NCBI GenBank assembly: GCA_022539475.1
Contig: VCMS01000116.1
Span: 1-64,000 of the forward strand
Source: Gracilaria domingensis
Lineage: Eukaryota > Rhodophyta > Florideophyceae > Gracilariales > Gracilariaceae
DNA length: 64,000 bases
Reading direction: 5' to 3'
In this document: positions 20,134-31,009 of the stretch, one piece after another
Layout of the letters: each line of letters opens with the position of its first letter
Position numbering within the stretch: the first letter of the stretch is position 1
The notes under the pieces: generated by a model
Database searches by the model: none
What the model was told of the DNA's origin: nothing
Seen by the model: the letters and a program-made list of their open reading frames with translations, nothing else
Program-made: the position numbers and the translations under genes

Positions 20134-23100
20134 CACTTAAATCATAATAAATATTTCTATTTCACCGCAGTATCTTCAACTCTGAGAAGTCCATGTCGAA
20201 ATGTTTGTATGTAACTGATTTAAACGCATATGATTTTGTTTCCTTGGAATCTTTCATTCGCCGTTGCAGCCACATGATTTTCGTACTTTGCACACATTTT
20301 CCCAACATGAGCAATTGTTTTTTTTGTTCACTCTTATTGCCAAAGCCAAATTCTGAAAATCAGAAACTTAATAAAATATATCAACATCTAATTTAAGACA
20401 AGGAAGTGATTCGAACAAAAAAAACTGCCCTGGCATCTAATTAAACATGTAAATCAGTCTCAAAACCATACAGCTCGTGATTTCAACTGAAAACAACGTT
20501 CCCTTCACGAATATTTTCTAATGGGATATTGAAATGATGGTACCACACGGCGGTTGTAAAAAGGGCGTACTTGCAGTTGTTCTATAATTGATTCTTCCAA
20601 ATCATCCGAGAAACGAAAACATTTGCCCATATTAAAGTTTTTGTCACTATGGTTTCTTATTGACGTGTAAATGAACAAAATTGTTGATGTTCCTGGTTGA
20701 AGTTCTGTTTTTGCTCCTTTCCGGAAAGTTCTGGCCTCTTGTTCTCATTTAACGTTAGCCGCAAGTTTATTTGCTTCAATTTTGATACTATTTTATAACG
20801 CTGTGAAGCCATCGTTATTGTCTTTTAGGCTGGTACTGTGACGCATTTTAGCCGGTTCTCTTTCTTTAAGTCTGGAACTATTTACGTCATTTAATGTTGA
20901 TCTAAAAATAGCATTTACAAAAAGCTTTTTGCTGGAGTAGAGCGTGGCATTTGTAGCTATCTCTAAAATCTCTTATTTCGAAACAAACAATTATTTTTAA
21001 AATAGTTCAACTAGGCAGCGTAAATAGACGAATCGAAGAACATATTTGCTCAATAAGGTAAGTCTTGAGTGATGCTTTGCGTTAATTAAAAAAACGTTAG
21101 TTCCTTTCATCGACTCAATTAGAGAAACTGGCGTTATTTGAAAATTTTTAAACGACTTACAAAAGTTAATGGCTTTGTCGAAAAGTTTTAGAAAACGAAT
21201 TTAACTGCAACTGTTAATGTTTGTATTTTTTAGCTGCCAAGTGTAATTATTGTTTTAAAGTATAATTAAAGTGGAACTTAATATCTTGATGAACAAGTTA
21301 TTGTTGATGAAATTTGGTATGATAGTTGTGGAGGCGAATACAATGATGCAAAAATAGAATTTTAATCAAGGCTAAATAAAGTGTTATGCTGTATACGTTC
21401 ATTCTTAGTTAAAGAAACGGAAGTAAAATAAGTATGCAAAAACTATATTTTACCTTATTAACTTAAAACTGGCTACATAAAAAGTAGTCTTAATTAATAA
21501 AGCAAGCAAATCCCTTTTCGTCATCAAAATAGAACCAGCTTGAAACATAGAAATTGTTCTCAGAATAGTTTTCGTCTCAAGTTTACCGTATTTTAACTAC
21601 TTTACCAAAATGTGGTTTCGAAAGAAATCATGAAACGAACACAAGAACGGTCCCATGTATAACCGATACGAAGGATAATAGAAATTAAGCTTTAAGAAAT
21701 TCTGGCTCCGAGCTAAAGTTCAGTTGTGGACGCTGTTCGAAACGCTCCTTTTTGACTTTTAGTGCAGCTGCAGGTAGTGCAAGAACATTGCAGCAATGCT
21801 TTCGTGCGTTGAAACAGACTACAGATACAAAATAGGCGTTTCAAGGCGCGAAGAAGTGGTTTGATCATGCTGGGCGGGGTGGTGACGTATCGGATACGGC
21901 GTCCGCCATGGCTACGAGTGTCTGTTAGTTGTGGCAGACAGTGGCACCTGGAGAGCGTTGAAGTATACGCGCCGTGATTGACATTGCCAGTGGTGCTGAC
22001 TGGATGGATAAAACAAGCCAAGCCACGATAGAAGACGACGAGACCGACTGGATCGCAAGCGTGAGCAGAGAACCTCCTTGATCGAGAGCGGCACTGCTTG
22101 AACTAATGTACAAGTTAACCACCGCCGGCCTGCCATTCCTCGCACTGCCGTTTCCGATAAATTCTTTCCTTCGTCCCTCGAAAGTCCAGTATTGACTTGT
22201 CAGTGTGCCCTTTGGAGCTGTGCAGCTTGGTTTGTCGTGTGTCTATTTGACCTTCAACTGCCTCTCTCGGTCAGACGCCTTCCCTGGCAACTCATGATTT
22301 CTCATTACCCATCCGTGCCCTACCCTAACCTGGGTTGCTGGTAGCAAATGAATTGCAATCAAATAATACATTCAACCAGCTGAGACTTTCGCCCGCTTGG
22401 CCCCTTGCTGTCCAAGAGTCTATTCCTGCAAATGATTAGACGCCTTTGGCAGCGTCTTAGTTCCAACAGTAAAGGTTTGCTTATTGCGTTCTGAAACTTC
22501 TGCTCTGGCACCATGAATAGCTAGGCGACTGATAAATCATAGGATTTCTAGGAACGAAGAAGACGATTTATTTCGAACGGTACTGAGTGGATTGGAGGTC
22601 TAAAGAGCGCCGCCGGTGCTCGTGGTAGACAAGCCACATTCTGTCGATCGTCATGGCCGACGATTGTTATCGCCGTCCCTGCGCCGCAGAGCCCGCGTTG
22701 TTCTCTTCTCGCGAGGTGGGTCTCCGCGACGTTCTTTATGGATTTAGTTTTCCTTTTCCTTCCACCCGTGGAGCAGTGTCGTCCCCATGGGACTTACTGA
22801 ACACGTCCGGTAGTGCCGGACGGTGTAGGAGAACCTTATAGGCCAGAGCCTGTTCTATGTCTCCAAACTACCCAAACATTAAAGATCTACACGAGAGCAA
22901 AACGAGAGTGATCAATAAAAAGACGGTTCTACCTTGCGTGACATAGACACTGGAAGTTAGAGATAAGCAGTAGCTGGGCAAAGAAAACTTGTGACATAGC
23001 TATCTACATGATGGATAACCTTTGCTACTACTCTGACCCAAGAGGTCGATTTTTTCCACAGTGCTTGGTCACAAGAAGTGGTACGGGGTAAGACGCTGTA

Positions 23101-23403
23101 CCCTTGAGCTAAGATCGGCAAAAATGGTATGGATAAACGACCGAACAATTTTTTGTTTGTAGGGTGAGCTGGCTGATGACGCATGGTGGGTATGACGGTG
23201 TCAGGCGGCTCAAAATGAGAAAAGGATGCATATATGGATTTGTTAAGGTTGGTGAACCGAGATGTGAGCGAGGTTTACAGAAGTGGGGTACTGAAAACGG
23301 TATGAGAAAACAGGGACCTTGATGGCACATTTTGACTATGTTGTGGGGGTTGAAGTGGAATTGTTGCTAGAGCACACGAACATTCCAATAGGCGGACTAC
23401 AGA

Positions 23404-23454
23404 CACCAGTGCTGGTGAGATTCAACCACGGGTTGAATGTCACCAGCACTGGTG
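23404..23454. repeat. 51-bp inverted repeat, 24-bp arms
   Basis: Arms of 24 bases with one mismatch around a 3-base centre. Each arm starts with CACCAG..CTGGTG, itself nearly palindromic, so a cruciform with side stems is possible. It lies about 1 kb upstream of the Kelch gene. Function unknown. Confidence 0.85.
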
Positions 23455-24170
23455 AGCGTATGCAAGTAGTGGCGTGCACAGGATACTTGTCAACAGCTTG
23501 AGAGTAGCGCTAAGTTTGCTAAATGCAATAGGCAGGAAGTGCTGCCGAAGTGCAGATTGCGGTGACGTACAAGTTATAATTTGTCGAATAGGAGCGGTGA
23601 GCTCTTGGATGGCAGAGAAGCAGAGTGGCGTGCGCCGAGGCTGTGGTGCGGAAGGTGTGGTGATGACGGGCGCAGAGGAACGCGCAGTGTGACAGGCGAG
23701 CGGAGCCAACTGGTGATGACGTCACGGCGTGAACATGTGGCGCCAAATTCAGCTCGGCTCGAGCACGCGCTTAGGCGGCGCAGCTCGCACGCGAGATCTT
23801 GCGGTGCGGTAAGGTTCGATACAGAGTCTGTATTACAGATGCGCGCTGGGCGTGGTGTAAAGTTGGGGCGCGTCAGCAGGACCTGCTCGATGCTCCGCCC
23901 ATGGGGCTACGCTGCACGTTGAAGAAGCGGCTGTCCGTTGAGGGGGTTAGTGCCCTTCACCCGACAACAGGTGGCGTCGCCCACGTCTGCCGGCGGGCGC
24001 GGGGCCGCGAGATGCGGCTCGCAGGGAGCGCAGCGCAGCGGCGCGCAGGCGGGCGCCGCTGCGCGGCGCTGCGGTTTGGTAATGGGCGCCGAAACGGGTG
24101 CCGGCGGCGCAGCTTTCCAGCCATGCGCGCCGCGGCGGCGGCCGATGAGCGGAGCCGCTGCGCTCGCGCA

Positions 24171-24186
24171 GCGCGCGCGCGCGCGC
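24171..24186. repeat. (GC)8 tract in the Kelch promoter region
   Basis: Sixteen bases of alternating GC within a longer CG-rich stretch about 200 bases before the start codon. Such tracts can adopt Z-DNA. No regulatory claim beyond position. Confidence 0.7.
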
Positions 24187-24391
24187 CGCGCGTGGCGCGC
24201 ACGTGGAGCGCGTTGGGGCGCCGTCACGTGACGGCTGCGCTCGCCGTTTGACGGCCGCGCCGAGTCGGCGCGTCGTGTCAGCGCGCAACGTGCAGCTGCG
24301 CAGCGAGTACAAAAGCGCGCCATCGCCGCGTCGCGCCGCCGCGCCGCCGCGCCGATTCCGCCCGCTGCTCCCGTCCCCGCCGCTCCCGACG

Positions 24392-26236
24392 ATGGCCAGA
24401 GCTGCTGCAGTCGTGTCGCTTCTCCTCGCGCTGGCCGCGCTGGCCGCGCTGGCCGCGCCGGCGCGCGCGCAGTTCGCGGCGCGCTGGGCCGATCCCACCT
24501 GCCAGCGCGGCATTCGCGCCGGCGGCGCCTGCTGCGCGCGGAAGTGCGGCGCCTGCGGCGGCACGGGGTGCTGGGTGCGAGGCATCTACATCAACACATT
24601 GTGCTGCCCGGGCACCATCATGGAACGCTCTCCGTCCTGCAACCACGCCGCGGGCCCCTGCAGGATCCCTGCCGTGCCTTTGCCACTCCCGCCGCCGCCG
24701 CCGCCACCGCCGCCTGGCGACCCAACCTGCGCTACTGGTCTCGCGTTCAACGGCGGCTGCTGCCCGAAGAAGTGCGGCCGCTGTGGCGGCACGGGCTGTT
24801 TTGTTCGCGGCGTGTACCTTGGCACTACCTGCTGCGCCGACAAGATCAAGCGCGACATGCGTTCATGCTCCGTGTCCAAGCCGCCGTGCAAGCTCTATTC
24901 ACGTCGTACATTTCAGCCGGAACTGACTTCGCCACGAGAGCAACCCATATCGGCACCAGTCATTTCGCATGATAGCCGCAGCCCCGAGCAGCCCGAGGCC
25001 ACTGTGAGAACCATCGAGTCGCTCTCATTGTTCCTGGAACCCAACCTCACTCTGCCTGCCACCGTGTCCAGAATGGCCGATCCATCGTGCTCTAGAGGTA
25101 TCGCTGCGCGCGGAGCATGCTGCCCGCGAGTGTGCGGTCAATGCGGCGGCGCAGCATGTTGGCCAAAGACGCTCGCCACAGGCGCCTTGTGCTGTGCAGA
25201 CGGAGTCAAGCGCACCAAACCGTCCTGCAGTGTGGCGGGCCCGCCGTGCAAACTGGCTGCCCCTGCACCAAGTTTTAGGCCACCTTACTTTAACCATGCC
25301 ACTGTTTCGAAGGGAAAGCTTGTTAAGAGACATGAGGCTTGTGCAGTTATGGTGAATGGACTTGTCGTGCTTGTCGGTGGGCGCGGCGTGAACAAGGATG
25401 TCAGCATCTACAATCCCAAGACCAGCGTCTGGACCAATCACCCTGGTCCGGGTAACGGAATTGAGATTCATCACTTTCAGTGCGTGGCCGCTCAAGGAAA
25501 GGTGTGGATTGTTTCTAGCTGGACGGGTGGTTTTCCCTTCGAGAAGAACAACGACAAGATTTTCATCTACGATGTCGCTTCGAATCAGTGGACAACACGA
25601 GCCGGATTGCCTCCGTGGAGACGTCGTGGCGGTGCTGCCGCTGTTCTTCGAGGAGACTGGATATACGTGGTCGCCGGAAACCGCGGAGGCCATGGTGGCC
25701 ACGCCACATCGCTGCCTTGGATGGATGCTTACAACTATAAGACCAACCAATGGCGGATTGGATTACCATCGATGCCTCTGAGCGAAGTTCGTGATCATGT
25801 CGGTGGTGGTATGGTCAACAACCAATTATGTATTGCTGGAGGACGTGATGGTGGTGATGCCAATTTCTTCGCTAAGAATAAGGCCGCCACGTACTGCTTC
25901 AATTTTGCTGCGTGGAAATGGGAGAAGAAGGCCGATATGCCCGTGCCGAGAGCTGGGGCAAGTACAGCTTCCATATGCGGCGGGAAATTGATGGTTGCAG
26001 GCGGCGAAGGAGCTAACCAAGCCTACAAACGAGTCGACATATTCAATGGTTGGAAGTGGGAGCGAGGCCCCGACATGCTCCGTGCTAGACATGGCTCAGG
26101 TCTGGCAGTCGCGCAATGTCGGTGTGGCCAGATCTTCATCCCTAGCGGCAGCGGTAACAGAGGAGGCGGTCCCGAGCTGTTCACAACCGAAAAGTACAAT
26201 CCGCCAGGAACGCCGAACGTGTGCGGCTTCTATTAA
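24392..26236 (+). CDS. Secreted protein with three 8-Cys modules and a C-terminal Kelch domain
   Basis: 614 residues from the ATG at 24392 (good context, GACGATGG); the frame is open 63 codons upstream without ATG. A signal peptide of about 27 residues (Leu/Ala core, APARAQ) precedes three copies of a cysteine module at about 35-90, 110-166 and 229-286. Each starts DPxC, then has CCxxxCGxCGGxxC, CC, C and C: eight cysteines in constant order. A run of nine Pro separates modules 1 and 2; a Ser/Thr/Pro-rich linker separates 2 and 3. From about residue 310 there are five or more Kelch repeats (GGRGVNKDVSIYNPKTSVW, FIYDVASNQW, YNYKTNQW, GGRDGGDA, DIFNGWKWERGPDM) forming a beta-propeller of galactose-oxidase/Kelch fold. 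No oxidase copper ligands were identified. Likely an extracellular matrix or carbohydrate-binding protein. Single exon, intact. Confidence 0.85.
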   Translation: MARAAAVVSLLLALAALAALAAPARAQFAARWADPTCQRGIRAGGACCARKCGACGGTGCWVRGIYINTLCCPGTIMERSPSCNHAAGPCRIPAVPLPLPPPPPPPPPGDPTCATGLAFNGGCCPKKCGRCGGTGCFVRGVYLGTTCCADKIKRDMRSCSVSKPPCKLYSRRTFQPELTSPREQPISAPVISHDSRSPEQPEATVRTIESLSLFLEPNLTLPATVSRMADPSCSRGIAARGACCPRVCGQCGGAACWPKTLATGALCCADGVKRTKPSCSVAGPPCKLAAPAPSFRPPYFNHATVSKGKLVKRHEACAVMVNGLVVLVGGRGVNKDVSIYNPKTSVWTNHPGPGNGIEIHHFQCVAAQGKVWIVSSWTGGFPFEKNNDKIFIYDVASNQWTTRAGLPPWRRRGGAAAVLRGDWIYVVAGNRGGHGGHATSLPWMDAYNYKTNQWRIGLPSMPLSEVRDHVGGGMVNNQLCIAGGRDGGDANFFAKNKAATYCFNFAAWKWEKKADMPVPRAGASTASICGGKLMVAGGEGANQAYKRVDIFNGWKWERGPDMLRARHGSGLAVAQCRCGQIFIPSGSGNRGGGPELFTTEKYNPPGTPNVCGFY

Positions 26237-28170
26237 TCGCCCTTTCTGTGGCGTTCAGGGCAACAGTTTCAGGGGACTCTCATCAAGATTCGTGATCATG
26301 TTGGGCACCGGTCCGGTTTTGTTTGAAGATGAAACTCTCGGTGCTACACTGATGGAAATGAGCTGCAATCTTTACCAAGGGTAGTTGGAGGTAGCTTTAG
26401 AATCTCGTTTATATTTCGTTGTATCTATTCGTGGTTGTCAGCCAAGGTGTCTGCAGTATGAGGTGCGCAGTGTCAGGGAGGTTCGTAACCCTTTGACAAA
26501 ACGCTACGTCACTGGTGCGTCACCAATTGTGTATTTGGAGTGCATGACAACTTATAGCGTGACCGTGTGTGTGAACATCAATTAAACACCGTTTACGCGC
26601 TTCTCTTCTCAACCGTACACCTCAAAGCATCCTTTGACGGGTGTTCCTCATCTTGGTCTGGGTGCTGTTCGTTGCAACCTGTAGATTTACTGTTCTCCGT
26701 TTGGAAACTGGCAACTTGAACTGTTGGCAATAGCGACGAGACTGCGAGTGATATGTCTATTGTGTAGTCTCAAGAGCGTTCCTAATTCCAATTCAAGGAT
26801 TACGTTTTCAATGACAAACCCACGTTGTTCTACATTGCGTTGCATTATGTGATACTCACGAGTGCGAGCTCTTCATGGTGGTCGCGCGATATTCGAATTC
26901 CGTAATGTCCTGTTATGTAACCATGCCACTCCTGATTGGCACTCCGTATTAGTACGACAAAATGTTCTAGACTCGCGACCACGCAGCTCCCGCTGACCTG
27001 GGCAGACTACTTCACAGCATTCAAGAAGCTGCCCGCCGATCATTGGAATTCCCTTCAGAAACAGGTATAGAAGATGTGATTTGCTGAAGTAGTACCGTCA
27101 TACCCATAGAGACGTGGTCGTACGAATAGAAGTTCCCTCTTGCAGATGCTCAGCAACGGGTCGGGGAAATGATCCTCACGAGCGTTTAACAGGAGACTAG
27201 ATAATCTATTATCATTGCCAGTCACTAACGTTTGTACTTCATAGACGTTATGGCTATGTTTCTGGAGATGAAGCGCAGTTCAAGGGTGAACCATTTGGCT
27301 CCCAACACAAACACACAAAAAGGTATGGTGAGACAAAGTGCGATGGAATCGTTGTAATGGAACTTATACCATAGTAATACACTTGAGAAGTTTGATTGCC
27401 GAAAGGCACTTTTCATAGAAAGAGTGGAACATGCAGAATGCATCTAGACAACCAAGGTCAAAGTGGTGTGGTCTTTGAGAAATGAATGTCTCACCAGTTT
27501 CAACAATTCAGAACACAAATCTCGTTAGGCGTTAACAAGGTCCCTATTCTATGTCCAGAGTTCGGGCAATAAATTGGGTCCGCGTGATGTCATCACAGCA
27601 GGCGCAACATGACTTCCAGTAATTCTTGAAGTTGTCTTAAGATTTGATTGTGCTACAAATCTTTCAAACGGACTGCAGACTGAAATGCTTACATAGTGTG
27701 CTGCACTTTCATTTGTTTCCCATGGTTTCAACGCAGGCTGCTGGGAGTTAAGCTCAATATTTGTGGACAGACCGTTCCAAACTAGATTGGTACATGAACA
27801 ATTACTGCGCACCAATCCTTCAAATGGCTGGCATCACAAGGTCACTGAGAACAAGTTGCGAAGGCTCGGACATAGATACTACCTTGTTCTGATTATGAAG
27901 CGTCGTTTCAGACAGGGTTTACAGTAGCAAGCGTATCTTTGGCAGTACTGGAGAGGAACGTCACTACATCTAAAGTTCAGGCTGGGATGAAATCGAGATC
28001 AATTGCGTGCTGAGATGGAAATTCCAACTGAAGAAGCTTGTTTGCTCATGTGAGCAGCATTCTGAGATTTGGCACTGGCGCAAATGACGTTTCATCCGCA
28101 CAGAGTGCATTCAGCAAAATTTTTGCTTTGCCAAGGAAGTTCAAGCTGTGTTGACAGCTCACATTGAGGG

Positions 28171-28210
28171 GTGTGGGCCCCGTGGGGCCACACCCCCACG
28201 GGGCCCACAC
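28171..28210. repeat. Perfect 17-6-17 GC-rich hairpin
   Basis: GTGTGGGCCCCGTGGGG, a 6-base loop CCACAC, then the exact reverse complement. It is followed by two copies of GGTGGTTCC. The hairpin would be very stable; it may be a relic of a foldback element or a structured RNA. Confidence 0.9.
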
Positions 28211-28448
28211 CTGGTGGTTCCACCCGGTGGTTCCCTCAAAATGCTGGGATTCCGTGGATGCTTCTTTCGGAACCAACTTCTGTGAACATAAGGTTGTTTA
28301 TCTCTACAAGTGTGCCATTTCGAAAAGGTTGTTTTTGAAATGGCTCACTTGTAGAAATGTCATTTCTTCTCTGAACCGGTGCCAGAGGGACGAACAACGA
28401 AGAGCAAAAGGATAACCACTGCTTTCTCATGGGGCAGCTGATAGTCTA

Positions 28449-28475
28449 CGTGTAGCCATCACTGATGGCTACACG
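28449..28475. repeat. Perfect 13-1-13 inverted repeat
   Basis: CGTGTAGCCATCA, one C, then the exact reverse complement. Same arm and centre length as the palindrome at 20107 but unrelated in sequence. Confidence 0.9.
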
Positions 28476-30129
28476 CTGAAGGTTAAAAATTTTTAAAGTG
28501 GAGGCCTAACGTGCACGTCAGAACCACGTCGTTATGGCACGCAGCAGAGTTCTCTTGGTTCGTGCTGCGCCGAGAAATTGACTGGTACGAGTAACATTTA
28601 CACAACCCGTGTCAGTAGGATAATCTTGTCACGGGAGTAACGCCTGGCCAAAAGATTTGGACGGCTGTTCGGTAAAAGTTGGAAGAGCACGTGCTTGACA
28701 CCTCAGTACGGATATAAAGAATACAGCCACAGTAAACCATTGTCACGTTAAGTTACTCGTAGGACCCCTGTCCGGGACTGATTAAACCGAAGCGTCCATC
28801 TCATTGCTGGCCCTCTGGTGCCACTGCCCAAGGGTACACGTACAAGTACGTCGGTGTGCAGAAACCCCCCGTCATCATTTCGAGTCCAGAGTACTCTAAT
28901 AGCAGGTCACCTGCCCTCAAATGTTTTCCAAGACGCACGACGTACGCTTGCGAATTCGAATTTACGCCAGAACAAACACGACGGTGTGCATCGAGTTGTA
29001 AAGAAAGCTGCTCTGCATGGCAGTCTGCAGTCGCTTGCTCGGGCATACATGCACAACAATCCAAGACCAAGTGTTCCTACTTTACATCTCCGCACACTGT
29101 TTTGTATGAGAAAGGTTGGCAAGAGTTCCTGACCTTATAAACACGTTAAAACCTCCATAATGCTGCCAAAGCAGCACTCAAAACCCAGATATTCAACCAG
29201 CTATGGAACCACACTTCGGTGAGAAAACCATTTCTTTCAGACGAAGAAAGTTCGTGTCCAATGGGCATACCTTTGTATATGTGTAAACAACACGTCGAAA
29301 CTTGAATGAGTGCACCCCTGCCCTTGCTGCACTTGTTCTCATAAACAGACAACTTCATGTGAAATGACTGTGCTTCCTTTCCGTCAGGCACACGCAGTTC
29401 TCTTCCAAATACTTACGGCTGATAAGTGTGAATCTCATTTGAATTGCTTCGTACTTGTGTAACTGCTACGCCTTCCGTGTGTGCCTGTCGTTTTCTTTTC
29501 TTGACATGCAAATATTCGATGTCGTTTGCCAGCCAGAATTTCTTTTAAGTTTAGATGCTTTCCATTGCCTGGCAGTTACTGACCTGACGTTTTAAATATT
29601 TGAACTTTTAAATGTTATTCGGGCGCATTATTGTCATGCCCTGCGTAACAATCATTGTCAGGGAAGGCATGGCATTCGTCTCCTGCCGACCTCTTTCGAA
29701 TTTCGTACTGCTGGGGTAGCAACTACCGTTAGCAGCCACAGTTAGATCATGCACGTTCTTGACTCAGTCATGAGCAAGTCCTCATCGTGGTCCACTCCAC
29801 AGCGGATTGAACTATACCGACGAAGGGATGAAGCCCATTCAGCCTGTGTAGTAAGTGTATATTCGTGTGTGTGTCTCTCTGTTTACGGATATAATAACCT
29901 AATTTCGGGATGCTACATAACGTTTCTGTTCAAAGAAGCGTTCTCTCACTAGGAAGTGTAGAAATGTTCACCCGTACCTTGTCTGCATGCTGCACCGTAA
30001 GCGGATCGTAACTTCTGGTAGATGATTGCTGTTCTTCATGGGGTGATTATTGGTGAACATACCGTGCATATCAGTAATGGTGATTCACGACGCCAAGAAC
30101 TGCAACACAAGCCAAGCAGTACTGGATTC

Positions 30130-31001
30130 CAGGCCCGTATCGGTGACTGACTGACTACCGCGCTTTTTTCAGTGACTTTGACTGACTGACTCCAGCAGTT
30201 CGGCCGTAGTCAAATATTGTAGTCACCGTTGTCTACTGCAGCCAATGAACGGCTCAATAGCAGCTCAATGTGACGTTGGATGATCTCTGAGAGATATTAA
30301 GTAGATATATTTGACCGCCCACAGTAGTAACTAACATCTCAGTAGGTGTGACTCCTATGTCTTGTCTAATCTTCCTACAAATCATTCGTTCATTTGTTGT
30401 TTTTGAAAGGGAAGCTGTCGAACTAGACAGTTCATTGATGACTCACAGTCATAAACTGAAGGTGATATTCAGTTTGCTGCAGAAGGAACGTTGCAAATCG
30501 TTGAAGAACAATAGATAGAAAGAGCCAAGCATGACTCTGCGGTTTTGGAGACGCACTAACGAACTGCCATGGTGGATAAGCCTCGTTCCATTTAATATAA
30601 TTGCGGAAGTAGCTCTATCCGCTCAAGCTTACTCTGTTCCAGCTGAAAGACGTTTCAGTGACCTGGCCCGCATTGAAGGCAATTGGAGATAGTCTCTTCC
30701 TTCGGAAACTTAGAAATCACGGAAAGCATTAAAGCATTTATCCATTAAGAGTTACATAGAAACCAACATGAAGAAAACAGTGTACTGCAACCTGGAGCCT
30801 TCGCGTTGCAAAAAACAGCGACAAAAGTAGCATGGAAGAGGATAGAAAACTCTTTGGCACCTACTTCCTAAGCTATCTAGTAAACGTTCCCGCGTATATC
30901 TTGTGACTATATTTTGACTACTTGCAAGATGACTACCGCCAAAAGTGCTTGACTTCTTGACTTCAACATGTAACAAAAACGTAGTCACGAATACGCCCCT
31001 G
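30130..31001 (+). mobile_element. Deleted hAT transposon with TIRs and 8-bp TSD
   Basis: Bounded by an exact 8-base target-site duplication, CTGGATTC at 30122-30129 and again at 31002-31009. Terminal inverted repeats match at 15 of 19 positions (left CAGGCCCGTATCGGTGACT; right, as reverse complement, CAGGGGCGTATTCGTGACT). An 8-base TSD and CAG-type termini are hAT hallmarks, and a piece of the hAT dimerisation domain is inside. At 872 bases it is far too short to be autonomous: an internal deletion derivative. Confidence 0.85.
30543..30692 (+). pseudogene. hAT transposase C-terminal dimerisation domain fragment
   Basis: An open stretch reading FWRR, PWW, then AYSVPAERRFSDLARIEG, ending at a TAG at 30690. 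The order WW, a hydrophobic helix, then SVPAER.FS and an R is that of the hAT C-terminal dimerisation region (typically LxxPASSAxSERxFS). The rest of the transposase is missing. It lies wholly within the TIR-bounded element and on the plus strand. Confidence 0.75.
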
Positions 31002-31009
31002 CTGGATTC

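Larger units (their letters stand above)
19731..24391. other. Intergenic: AT-rich, then rising to a GC-rich promoter region
   Basis: 19.7-21.7 kb is strongly AT-rich without coding signal. 21.7-23.5 kb is mixed, with short ORFs lacking recognisable features (for example 62 codons at 22653). From about 23.6 kb the sequence becomes very GC- and CpG-rich up to the Kelch gene. The long overlapping ORFs there on both strands are an effect of composition. Palindromes at 20107 and 23404 are listed separately. Confidence 0.55.
26237..30121. other. Intergenic, no recognised gene
   Basis: 3.9 kb without a convincing ORF. It holds the 3' end of the Kelch transcript, two perfect hairpins (28171-28210, 28449-28475) and short ORFs. 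A possible exon end (GTAAGT at about 29850) after the 67-codon ORF at 29749 is not supported by homology. Confidence 0.5.

Noticed and set aside
23907..24646. Large minus- and plus-strand ORFs in the CpG-rich region before and over the Kelch gene start
   Set aside because: Ala/Arg/Pro-rich in all frames, an effect of GC content. No family motif, and antisense to a well-supported gene.
29749..29952. 67-codon ORF with a GTAAGT donor-like site, as a first exon
   Set aside because: No acceptor, downstream exon or homology that I can recognise.
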